Source: Anthostomella pinea
Lineage: Eukaryota; Ascomycota; Sordariomycetes; Xylariales; Xylariaceae
DNA: 64,000 bases
Direction: 5' to 3'
Assembly: GCA_963556695.1 (NCBI GenBank)
Contig: CAUWAG010000020.1
Location: 5,704,001-5,768,000 of the forward strand
The notes below the pieces were generated by a model. That model searched no databases. It was not told where the DNA came from and was given only the letters and a program-made list of their open reading frames with translations. Positions 11,180-21,460 of this stretch are shown one piece after another (position 1 is the stretch's first letter; each line of letters begins with the position of its first letter). The position numbers and the translations under genes were made by a program.

Positions 11180-13595
11180 GTTTGTTTGTTTGTTTTGTAT
11201 TTAACGTGGGGGATAGCTCCTCAGTAGTGCAGACCACGCCTCCCAGAGCCTCTGCATCGCAGGGTTGTGGAGGTCTCAAAAAAATAAGTACAGTCAGTCC
11301 CGCTCACGGGCCCATCCCCATTGTTGCGGCGGTATGACCTTGGGGTCATCCATCTGGTCCTTCAAGAACAGCTATCTATCGGAGACAGATTGTTGAAAAG
11401 AACTTGCTCTTCTCCACGAATTTTGCCCATTCTGTGCTCCTCTCCCCTAAGTATTGTAAACAGGCTGTCCTAAGCGAGTACCTAGGCAATAACCGATTTT
11501 TTCCTAACCTCTTATAAAAGAAAATATGTTGTGGTATTTTCTTTTCACCATAGCTGCAGTGGTTGTTTGAGTCTGTATGCCCAAAGCGTTCGTGGTATCT
11601 GGCAAAGTCGCCATGTCCAGATCTGGCCGCTAGAAGTCTGTGTAGAGTGCTCCTCTTAAAGGATATAAGGCCTCTTTCAATTACTGCATGTGAGTATACT
11701 TCTTGATACCTAGATTCTGATTGGTCTTTTTACCATTGGTTGAACTCTTTCTTGCCCTTTCTCTTAAGATCTCTCTTGACCCAAGAGATTGTAAGAAGGT
11801 TTCTCGTGTCTGTTTCTAGCATAGCACCCTTTTTTGTTAATATATCGGCAGCTTCATTATTATCAATATCTCTGTGTCCAGGAATCCACTTGACGGTCAC
11901 TCCAGGAGTGTGTGCTGTGGCGAGTTCTTGGAATCGCAGAAAATTTTTCTGTGATGTCTCGGATGGAGTCCCATTGAGCCCATCCACCACTGATATGTTG
12001 TCCAGGCAGACATATAACTATTTTCTGTGTCCAATTGCCCTGGCTGCTGCAAGACCTTAGAGAGCACCATGGACTTCAGCATCCACTACTTCTGTTTGTA
12101 GAAGTCTGCCCCTTCCCCGGTATACTTCTTGTGTAGTGCCGCCTTTCCTGATGGTATAGCCCCATCCAGTGCGGGTTATGCCTTGGTCGTCCAATTGTGA
12201 TCCATCTGAATAGATGACAAGGTCAGTGTTCGCATTTCTTTCCTGTAGTCATTGCTTGAAGAGCTCTATTTCTTTGTCTTTATTTTTACGGACTGGGGGC
12301 TTCTTCCATAATGGCTTGGTGAGTATTGGTCTTTGGAAGTCAGGGACTAGTTGGAAGCTCCTTTGTAGCCTTGTTGGTTTTTTGCAAGCTTGTATTTAGA
12401 GCCTGCCAACAAGAGGGTGTCTCTGATCTACTCGTCCGAGTCGGAGGCCGTGACGTCTTCTTATTGACTCTACAAGAATTCCTGCTGGAGGAATCTGTGA
12501 TTCAAAGTGTAGGATATGTCCAGGGTGTGTTTTCCAGACTGGCAAGATAGCTCTGATTGCTGTTCGTAGTACAGCATCTATCGTTCTAAGAAGCCCTTTA
12601 ATGCGACATGCTGATGTCCCACCTAAGCTCCTAATTTTTTTCATTCCTGGGTACCAGGCCTCCAGGCCATATGTAAGAATAGGAATAACACAAGTTTTTA
12701 CAGCCCTCTTGGTTGATTTTACTGGAAGTCCTTTGACTGTGTTGCATAGTCCTCAAAGGTGGTTTATTACCTTACTAGCTTTCTTGGCCCAGTAGGAAAC
12801 GTGATCTTTGAAGTTCAGTTTTCTATCCAGGAAGACACCCAGCCATCGCATGGATTTCTTTGCTGTTCTGTTTATTATTCTATGGCGGACCGGAGGATTG
12901 TTTGAGTTCTTTTTCTGTGAGAAGTGCATGATCTCGGTTTTGTCGGGGTCAAACTCAATAACATTATTGTGTCCCCATTGGTTGAGTAAATGAAGATTTT
13001 TAGAAGCCTTTGTAGCTATTTCTTTAAGGTTCTTTCTAATACAGAGAGTCGCTAGGTCGTCTGCATATCCAAAGCGTCTCCTTTTTATACCGAGTCGGGC
13101 ACAGATTGGCTCTGTATACAGCATATAAAGGATTGGAGAAGCTGGTGAGCCTTGTGGTAACCCACAAGTGAGAGCTTTTATGTCAGTCACAATACCTTCA
13201 AACCGAACTCTTGCGGACCGTTCAGACATGAATGACTGGACCCATCTTATGAGAAAGCCCGGCCAGCCCTGTTCTCTCATGCGAACCACCAGCCGTCCCA
13301 TTAGGGCAGCGTCAAAGGCCCCTGTCACATCTGCTGTGACTACCGTTGCAACAAGGCCTTGGTCAAGGGCCTGCTCAATATCGTGTATGAGTGCAGCTAC
13401 CAAGTCGGCGGCAGAGCGCTTTGGCAGAGCTCCAAATGTATTGTTCACGGATACTCGATTTAGGCGGTCCAAATAATGTCGATATATACCTAGACAGTGA
13501 GAAGCTTCTTTCGTCCGCTGGATGATCCGCGTGATTGATGGGGAAAGGCTCCCTGTAAGATGAGCACCATGTGAAGTCACCGGAAAACCTATTAT
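11180..13595 (-). mobile_element. Tad-like non-LTR retrotransposon (LINE), 5'-truncated and frameshifted
   Basis: A reverse transcriptase segment at 13580-12753 shows motif A VTADVTGAFDA, motif B GLPQGSPASPILY and motif C FGYADD. Downstream, 12230-11730 encodes an RNase H domain in broken frames: IYSDGS, DAEVHGAL, CLDN and WIPGHRDIDNNEAAD carry the acidic and His positions. This RT-RNase H order fits the Tad clade known from Neurospora. ORF1 and the endonuclease are missing, as expected for incomplete target-primed reverse transcription. The 3' UTR ends in a repetitive CAAA-type tail (11181-11200 on the plus strand). No target duplication could be matched. The copy is inactive. Confidence 0.8.
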
Positions 13596-13615
13596 TGGCT
13601 ACCTAGGTGCCTTTG

Positions 13616-13865
13616 TGCCTTTTGGTAGCTTTCCCAGATGCTGACAAATCACAAGTCTTGTTGTAATCTATCAGTGGTCTGGGTGGTGTTTGATTAAAAG
13701 GTCGGATGGAAAGGATTCCATCCGAGACGTATCTAAATACCTAAATTACAGTGGTGAGGTACCTGGGGCAACAAAGGGTTGCCAGGCAGCCTTCATCAGG
13801 TAACCTCCAACATATCTGGTGGGGTTACCAGAATACTCCATATGGGTCCATGCACTGGATCCACA
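13616..13865. mobile_element. Solo LTR, family 1, copy 2
   Basis: A 250-bp TG...CA element, the same length as the copy at 31-280 and differing at six sites, all C versus T on the plus strand. Flanks carry a near-perfect 6-bp duplication, CCTTTG (13610-13615) and CCTTTA (13866-13871). It lies about 20 bp beyond the 5' end of the LINE fragment, so the two are probably separate insertions rather than one element. Confidence 0.6.
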
Positions 13866-15459
13866 CCTTTAGCCTTATACGAGTATACCGGTCATGACTC
13901 ACCCTTTCATATTGATCTGACCAAATCGCGCCAAACACAAAGACGGTTGCTCACAGGATAGGCAGAACACAGTGGTAGGCACACATTCATCTGCGTGCTC
14001 CCTCTACCGCCGGAATCTTGCACCTCCGATACCTAGGTGATCCTAGTAGAAATAAAGGGAGCAAAAAACTGAAGCGCCGAATCACAGGAGCCCATGGTCG
14101 CCGACACGAAGAGGAATGGGATTGAACTTACGCCGAAAATGAATCGCTGTTTTTGGGAGGTTTTTTGTTATTTTGAGTTTGTATCGCCGGGAAGATGTGA
14201 TGGCTGGAATTTGAGATTCAAGGAGCCGGACCACGTGACCCCCTGACTTTTGGGGGAATGCAATCAGGCTCGGGAAGATACTCTAGGTATGCTCCAAAAT
14301 TGTTGCGGCTACTTTAGCCAAGGGCGTCAGTCTTGGTTCCTACGGTCGAGTTAGCGTAAGTTCATCAGACTTGCAGGTGAGTGAAGTGCAAACTCAAATC
14401 GACCACGGGACCCCTGTGACGGTCGTTGATGAGAAACCGCGACACCAGGCTTGATAAAGGCAAGGAGCTCGGCGGATTGCGGTACTTGACCATGTACAGG
14501 CCTCGAGGCAGGTGGCGCAAAGGGGGGCGGGCACCTTCTTCCCTGCGGAAAGGAGAAGAGTTCGTTCGGGGCAGTGGCATGGGATGGTCGGTATGAGCGC
14601 CTACCTTCCTCAGGACTTGTTCTGCCATGGGCTGTGGGGGTTGCCCAGCCGCAGAGAAGGGTGAACATAAGTCAAAAAGGATCTTTCCATACATTGGATG
14701 AGTGACGATCTACTTACAATTACAGCGACACCGAGTGACAAGCTGACTTCGTCCAAGCAACGATGGCCAGCGTGGGCAGAGCTTGGTCCCAACTTCAAGT
14801 CGGTATCCGGGATAGAGTATGAGGGCGAGATAGTATTTGACAGAAAGGGGTTGTACGATGCAGCCGGAGCCTCCCGAAAGAAGTGCTCGTCATAAAAACA
14901 CTAAACTTCTTCCGGGGCGAGAGACACTCGAGCGCCATGCTGCTTTGCGTAGCTCTTGTCGACCTACTGGTTTTTACTCAAGCCTCTGAAACTACCTACG
15001 CACTCGAGAACGGGGCCATGGAGTAACTCAGCCACGGAGTAACGTGATTAAAGGGTAGCGTGACCATGGAGTAACGGGGAGATGGGTAACATAACCATGG
15101 GGTAACATGGCCTCGGGGGTGACAGAGCCAAGCAGTAACGAGGCCCTACACGCACAGCAGACAGTGAGAAACAGTACACATAAGTATAAACGGCACCCTG
15201 ACTAGGGATGTACTCACGAGCACTGACCTTGAAGAAAAAGTGAGTTCCAGTCACTATATACATAAAGCCGATCCCAAAAGAATGAATGCAGGCGCCTCCC
15301 CCGGCCGTGCATCCCATGCATAGAAGTAAAATCAGGTGTCTAGCACCTATCTACCCAACGACCTCTGTGATTCCCAACCCACCCACAGGCAGCGAGCATC
15401 GCCAGGAATGAGTTCGGCGCCTACCCATACAACGCAGCCTCCATCATCCCGCCCATGCA
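13866..15459. other. Gene-free region with degenerate minisatellite
   Basis: About 1.6 kb with no supportable gene. Contains TACCTAGGTG at 14030-14039 and, at about 15014-15112, five or so degenerate copies of a short unit built on CCATGGAGTAAC. Open frames at 14351-14694 and 14698-14895 have no recognisable domain. Confidence 0.4.
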
Positions 15460-16518
15460 TCAAAACCCAAGCGAGCATCCCACATTCCCATCGAAGCCCG
15501 CACACCCAATAGTAGTGTAACTCTTCGAAGTCAGAATCTTCGCATGCCCCTGCTCGCTCGACCCGGCCGGGTTATTGCACACGCCGCTCAGGCCGTGAAG
15601 GCTCGGGATCTCGCACAGCCACTCCTGAACATACGCTTTGGCAAAACCGTCGGTTGTCCAGGTGCCCGTGGCTAGCACCTGGGCCATGGCGCCGTTGGAC
15701 AGCATGTGCGAAGCCTCGGTCAGCGCATTCTTGCCGTTGTTGATCAGTGTTTGCATGCACGACGCTTCGATCGCGGCGTTGTAGGTCAGGGTGGGGAGGT
15801 TCATGATGCCGCGCCATTTGTTGACTGTAGTCATGTAGTCGACGCCTGAGGAGGAGGAGGAAGAGGCCGCGGTGACGGTGGGGGCTGCGGCTGTGGTTAT
15901 CTCCTGGGTCTCCTCCGGTGTCGTCTTCGCCGTTGTTGTTGGGTAGACCGCGGCTGCGGTCATCTCCTGAGTCTCATCTGGAGCCGTTATCGTTGTGGTC
16001 GTTGGATAGACCGCGGCTGCGGTCATCTCCTCGGTCTCTTCCGGAGCCATGATTGTGGTCGTTGTCGTTGTTGAGTAGGGCGCGGCTGCGGTCATCTCCT
16101 GGGTCTCCTCCGGAGCCATGATCGTGGTCGTCGTTGTTGTTGTTGGGTAGGGCGCGGCTGCGGTCATCTCCTGAGTCTCATCTGGAGCCGTTATCGTTGT
16201 GGTCGTTGGATAGACCGCGGCTGCGGTCATCTCCTCGGTCTCTTCCGGAGCCATGATTGTGGTCGTTGTCGTTGTTGGGTAGGGCGCGGCTGAGGTCATC
16301 TCCTCGGTTTCCTCCGGAGTCGGCGTTACCTTTGTTGTTAGGTAGGCCTCAGTCGTGCTCTCAACAAAAGTAGTGACTACAGAGTATGTGACGACCTCCT
16401 CGTACGTGGTGGGGTTGCAGGGCTTGCGGCCGTGCTGGTGCCTGTGATGCTGGGGCGCTGCTAGAGCGGAGGGGCCCACCAGGACGCACAGGAAAAGCGG
16501 TTTGATTTGAGCGTACAT
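15460..16518 (-). CDS. Secreted Thr-rich repeat protein with CAP/SCP-like C-terminal domain
   Basis: Single exon, 352 residues from the ATG at 16518, chosen because it opens a signal peptide (LFLCVLVGPSALAAP). Residues about 60-215 are seven imperfect units of roughly 20-24 residues, each starting P(E/D)ET(E/Q)EMT and ending in a Thr run, likely heavily O-mannosylated. The C-terminal 130 residues (VDYMTTVNKWRGIMNLPTL through WLCEIPSLHG and HAKILTSKSYTTIGC) resemble a CAP (SCP/PR-1-like) domain, with Cys residues that could form disulphides. It probably acts at the wall or outside the cell. The CAP call is by pattern; the function is unknown. Confidence 0.75.
   Translation of the reverse strand: MYAQIKPLFLCVLVGPSALAAPQHHRHQHGRKPCNPTTYEEVVTYSVVTTFVESTTEAYLTTKVTPTPEETEEMTSAAPYPTTTTTTIMAPEETEEMTAAAVYPTTTTITAPDETQEMTAAAPYPTTTTTTTIMAPEETQEMTAAAPYSTTTTTTIMAPEETEEMTAAAVYPTTTTITAPDETQEMTAAAVYPTTTAKTTPEETQEITTAAAPTVTAASSSSSSGVDYMTTVNKWRGIMNLPTLTYNAAIEASCMQTLINNGKNALTEASHMLSNGAMAQVLATGTWTTDGFAKAYVQEWLCEIPSLHGLSGVCNNPAGSSEQGHAKILTSKSYTTIGCAGFDGNVGCSLGF
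15885..16330 (-). repeat. In-frame tandem repeat with higher-order duplication
   Basis: Codes the Thr-rich stalk of the secreted protein. Units alternate between PEETEEMTAAAVYP-type and PDETQEMTAAAPYP-type. The pair at about 15955-16085 and the pair at about 16135-16270 are nearly identical at DNA level, so the array grew by duplicating multi-unit blocks as well as single units. Confidence 0.7.
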
Positions 16519-19102
16519 CTTTGGATCTTGGTTCGTGATGTGTGATTCGGTGTGTTGCGTGAGAGATAATGAGCGTTTGGAAGTTCCACTTGTTTGCGTA
16601 ATGACTGAACATGCCTTTGAGGCCAAAAGAGTGAATGTATGAAAATGAAAGGAATGGACAACTGGACCGTATCGTTCGAACGGGATCAAAATGGTTGATG
16701 AATGATGGTAGTGGAGAGAAGGGAGGGGATCAGAAAGGAAGTAGTTTTGTGGCAATCAAGATCGTGTCCCATCCTGCATGTACGTCAGCACCAAGATCTG
16801 GTTCAGCTCGTCATCTTTTTTTAGTTTGATGAGACGGGGGGCAGGATCTGGGTGCTCATCATGAGGAGCCGCCCCCCAGTCAGTGTCCACACCGTCTACA
16901 ATGTTCTAGACTTCTGGTCTATAATGCTCTCAAAGCCACTACCCATCCTTCCCGTTTCCATTTAATCTTCGTCGTCGGTGATGTGATGTCGCCGACCCGC
17001 GAGCATACACTAGCAGATTGCCTGGGCGGTGGGATTCATCCGTGACCAGGCAGCCGTCCAAAATAGTGACGATGACTGCCGCGTCGACTCTTCCATCAGG
17101 CGTCTACCAGAAACAGGATCCCGCTCATTGCGATCATGTCGCGATTATTCCTCATGAGACCGGGTGCGCAGCGGTGTCCGGCTGCCCACGGATTGTACGT
17201 GGTATCGTGAACGGGAAGCCCAACGCACCCTAGAGGACACGGAAGGGTGCTCATTATTTCGATTGCAGTATTAGTTCGAGGTCCTTCAATGACTATGGAT
17301 CGCGCGATGTGCGGGTGAGGGCGCAGGGATAAGGAGAATGGCGGTGATGGACCTGAAGTCGGGTATGGTCGTCAGGATGACACGCATATTCATGATGGAC
17401 AAGCGACTCTGTCGAGCAGAGCGAGAAGGGAATCAAACTTGACGGCCTCCCTCTTTGTTTCGCCGCCTCGACGATGAAGTGCTTCCAAACAGCCCGTAGG
17501 CACTGCGAATTTTGAGAGCGGAAGGCGCTAAGGATTTCCAGAGAAGACGGCGAGCTCATTTCTGACCACTAGAGGGAATCCAGCCAGGATACTTTCAGGC
17601 TGGAAGTTGCTAAAAAAAAAGGCACCAGACACATCTGGCTGCGCACACTGTCCATGGTCTTCCACCAGAGTTGGCACTGGGCGGATTTTTAGGGATGAAG
17701 GTTCACCTCAGAGAGTAAATCCATGAGAAGGATGAGCATCTGCAAGTAGTGTAGTGACGCTTGCCTGGCGTGCGTGTGTTGTGTTTTCCCAGTTTGGTGT
17801 GTACTACATCCTATCTTTCTCTCTTCCTGTCATGGTATGTACACTTGACGGGTAATGGTTTCAGATCAGGAAGGAAGAAAACTAAGAAGAGACATAATGG
17901 AATCTAGGCATATTTCGATAGGCGGTGCAACTCGCGAGACCGCTGTAACACCGCAGACTGCAAAGGGCAAGATGCCATAGTCTGCTTGTGAAGCTAAGCT
18001 CGACGGAGTCTGAGAACCTGAGATGTAGGCTGCTGTTGTGCTTCTTTGCTCATTGCAGTTGCATGAAACCCCCTCCATCATATTTGATCTTACCAATGAG
18101 ATTGAGTGACCACCTACAAGGTTAAACACTTACGTCAATGATCTTCGCAGTGGCATCAACAACCCGTCGCAAACGCCGGCACCAGCTGTCCTCCTTGTCA
18201 TCTTCAAGGTCGGGCCATCGCTCTGGTCCTTGGTACTGGATAGAAACCATCTCGCCAACGAAATTCGATTCTCTCGCTTGATACTCCTGCCTATATCTTA
18301 TTGTAGTCTATTCTGCACTCAGGCATATATTGGAAGAACCAGAACACCAACAACATTTGCAGCCACTCTGCGACGAAACAGACGAGCGGTGCGATAGATA
18401 ACGAACTGGTGCAATGATAATGAACAGGTTTTCCTGAGATGATGAGATCGCTATATTATGATGTAGTAAGAGTTTTCGGCTTGTCGTTGCGGGCGTCCCT
18501 ATACTACTCACGCAGAAACCCGGGTGAAACCCCAGGATAAGACACCGCGATGGAAGTTCAAGCTATCAACATTTGAAGCCCTCGTTTCTACCAAGAGTTC
18601 ACCGTCCACTAACTCTGGCAAATTGACCCGGCGTCGGTCCAAGTTCGGAGTCCGGCAACCTTCCGGCGTGACTCATGCGGAGAACTGCAGCAGCCGCAGA
18701 ATACATCAGCACGGAGATACCCATATCTACTCGGCCGAATGATCGCATGAACCCCGTGTTTTGGTGATCGGCATCCGGCCACTAGTCCCAACGAGTCTCG
18801 CCGGCCAGTGCCCGATGATCCCATCAGCATTGCATTGTGCAATGCCTTCGCCGATACTAAACGGGTTGCCCGGTGCCTGAAGGAGCCCCTGAATTACTGG
18901 CTTGGCATGCACCCTCGCGGCTCAGTTGTAGACGAGAACGAGAACGACGGCGACAACGACGACGACATGGTGGAAGGTAATGATATAAAGCAGTCGAGCT
19001 GCCTGCTCATCACGACTCTACACAATCCCTCAACCACACTCACAAGCATCTTCAATATCTTCACATAACGACTCAAGGAAACGCACTCACTGTTTTGACG
19101 AA
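16519..19102. other. Mostly gene-free region, one possible exon
   Basis: About 2.6 kb. The only protein-like stretch is on the minus strand at about 18135-18300, described separately. Other frames (17018-17233, 17293-17559, 18524-19068) look random. Confidence 0.35.
17866..18300 (-). pseudogene. Possible small gene or exon remnant of unknown function
   Basis: On the minus strand, 18300-18136 reads openly through MVSIQYQGPERWPDLEDDK and WCRRLRRVVDATAKIID and ends at a consensus donor, GTAAGTG, near 18135. An AG acceptor just before about 18300 and an open frame to 17866 make a spliced gene conceivable. Composition is protein-like but I recognise no family and cannot fix the start or the other exons. 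Confidence 0.25.
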
Positions 19103-20181
19103 ATGAATCCCGTCAACACGAAGCCGTACAACCTGCCCGATGATGCCGTCTGGCTGAGTGAGTCCACCCAAAGCGCATAGGAGCTTCTTTGAGTCCGACC
19201 GAGAATCGAAGACAAGACAACTAACCTTACCACCAGTCACGGGCTGCTCCTCGGGTATCGGCCGCGCGCTCGCAACCATCGTGGCCAGCAAGCCCTCTCA
19301 CCGCCTCATCGCGACCGCCCGCAACAATGCAAGTTTAACCTATCTCCCTAGCGACAACCCCAAAATTCTCAAGCTGCCTCTGGACGTAACCTCTCCCAAG
19401 TCTGTCGATGACGCCTTCAGCGCAGCCGCCGTGCACTTCGGCGCCGCCTTCCGCCTGGACGTCGTCGTGAACAACGCCGGCTACGAGCTGCAGGGTGACA
19501 CTGAGAGCGCCACTGAGGAGCAGGCCCACGACCAGATGGAGACGGTGTTCTTCGGGTCTGCGAGGGTCACCATGAAGGCCGTGAAGGTGATGCGCGAGTC
19601 CACAGCTGGGCTGGGCGGTCTGGTCATGAATCTCTCATCCCTGGCTGGGCAGTGCACGTTTGCTGGGCAGTCGTACTACCATGCGGCCAAGTTCGCTGTC
19701 GAGGGGTTTACGGAGTCGGTTGCTCGAGAGATGCATCCGGACTGGAACAGTAAGTTACCCCTATCTTGGAGCCTCTTTCCCACACCTTGTGTGGATCCAC
19801 CTCAACTCGTGTGCTAATATGGTCCCAGTCAACTTCTGCATCATCGAGCCCGGCGGCGTCAAGACCAACTTCGAGAAGTCGAGCAAGAAGTTCATCGCGC
19901 CGCACCCCGCCTACAAGGCCCCGGACATGCCATCCCGCCGCATCGAGGCATTCGTGAAAAAGGGCCAAGAAGCCGGCGCGGGTTTGGAGCCCGAAGCCGT
20001 TGCCAAGACCATCTACGACCTCGCCAGTCGCGGTCAGCAGATCCCACTGAGAGTGCCGCTGAGCTTGATCGCATGGGGTTTGATCAAGAGCAAGTGCGAG
20101 GGTACGCTCAAGGACTTGGAAGGGCTGAAGGAGATCAGTGCTATGGGCCAGACCACAGCGCCTGATACTCGGAAGATATGA
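19103..20181 (+). CDS. Short-chain dehydrogenase/reductase, classical type
   Basis: NAD(P)-dependent oxidoreductase with a Rossmann fold; the substrate cannot be told from sequence. Exons are 19103-19157, 19237-19749 and 19829-20181, giving 306 residues. Both introns split an Ile codon after its first base. Motifs: cofactor loop TGCSSGIG (residues 20-27), NNAG (97-100), catalytic Ser in NLSSLAG (about 154) and YHAAK (Y166, K170). The first exon is only 18 codons, so the cofactor motif appears only after splicing. No signal peptide. The spacing and size fit the family of fungal classical SDRs related to retinol-dehydrogenase-like and 1-acyl-DHAP-reductase-like enzymes; that subfamily link is a guess. 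Confidence 0.88.
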
Positions 20182-20476
20182 CCGCGTTTGAGTCGGCTTC
20201 GAGTACTGGGACTTATGTGTACACAAGAAAGGAGAAATGGTCTAGTTGTTGGAACAGGCTTGAACGATCAATCATAATACTCGAGTATGGGGTCAAGGTC
20301 ATGATGTTGCTGATGGTTGGATTGAGAGGAATCTAGCTGGACTCGAAGGTCTGGCCAAGTGCCCTCTCAATCCACTATCTTATCTTATCTAATCATACAT
20401 GTGGGTCCTGGTATAGATGGTTTGCAGTCTGGAATCGCATGGATCCAACACTAGTTTTATTTTCGTACATGTTGAA

Positions 20477-20815
20477 CTATATTGATGCAGCAGGTTCGCA
20501 TTTTCGCTCTCTCATGATCCTGACTAGCGTATGTGTTCTAGGCGTGGGTGATAAATCGCGGCAATGGTAGTCGCTTGTGCTGGCGGTGCTGAGCAGGACT
20601 ACTTGCGGGAGCTTTCTGTTGGGGAAGGTGGTCTGTAGGATGCGCAGGGCTGCGATGAGGGCTGCGGCGGTGTTTTGTGCGATGGTGCTGCCGGGCATGT
20701 TGCCCGGGCATCTTACAGCGATGAAGACAGCGCGGGTGCCGGAAATGGATTTTGCCAGGGATTCGGCGTCGGACAGGCTGTCTTCGTACATGGTGAGTTT
20801 GACGGTATGATTCCA
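20477..20815 (-). pseudogene. NmrA-like/NAD(P)-binding protein fragment
   Basis: A minus-strand frame contains a recognisable middle part of an atypical SDR (NmrA-like) Rossmann fold: SLAKSISGTRAVFIAVRCPG, then helix IAQNTAAALIAALRIL and strand LPQVVLLSTASTSD. The N-terminal dinucleotide motif and the C-terminal half are absent on either side, and the frame runs into unrelated sequence after about 20560. It reads as a truncated relic lying tail-to-tail with the SDR gene. Confidence 0.5.
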
Positions 20816-21460
20816 GATATTAGTTCATCGAGATTGCTTCTTCACCGCACGATCGCGTTCATTGGCGCATCTCGGGGGCGAGGGGGAGGCTCAGGTTTCA
20901 CCATCACGGTGTCCCTGGTTCGAGCAGAGATGCGTAAATTCAGTCAATGAGGATATAATTGTAATAGAACATCTAGAGAAGTGGTCACCTGAGCATGAAA
21001 GGGACCTAGAGATGATGCTCGATATGTAATGCGTGAGGCATTGCGTCCGCATTGTACCGCCGTTTGTGGCTGGGCTGATCAATCTATTGGTTGCGGTCTT
21101 ATGAGATAGTCTATCGGCCTCATCGCCCTCGAGTTCCTTAGGTAACTATGCCATCTTTGCGTTTGGGGCGAAGCGTCCCGCCGGCTAACCTGAAGTTTCC
21201 GTTGCCCAACGCGGTACAATCACCCTCCATAAGTCTCCGTCCGTGAGGCCTCTATCAAGTCTTGACTGTTAACGCTATTTACATTGATGAAATAAACACA
21301 CTGGAATAAGCAGCTTTGATTTAAAAAGTCATCTTGAGTGCTTATTCCAGACTGCTTATACCATTTATGGTAGATATACTCGTCGCTTGCTGAAATAGGT
21401 GTGTACGGCGACTTTTGGCTGTTCAGTGTAGCGAAATCAAGCTCAGGCTCATAATCCTTC
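20816..21460. other. Intergenic region with a MITE-like element
   Basis: About 640 bp between the NmrA-like remnant and the 3' end of the first F-box-like gene. The only feature seen is the inverted-repeat element at 21285-21371. Confidence 0.4.
21285..21371. mobile_element. MITE-like inverted-repeat element, copy 1 (diverged)
   Basis: Inner arms CTGGAATAAGCA (about 21301-21312) and TGCTTATTCCAG (about 21339-21350) are perfect inverted repeats, and the outer right arm continues as in copy 2 (GCTTATACCATTTAT). The outer left arm is diverged. It sits just downstream of the first F-box-like gene. Confidence 0.5.

Noticed and set aside
11180..13865. LINE plus the 13616-13865 repeat as one full-length element
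   Set aside because: The 250-bp repeat has its own TG...CA ends and flanking duplication and occurs alone at the window start, so it is a separate LTR.
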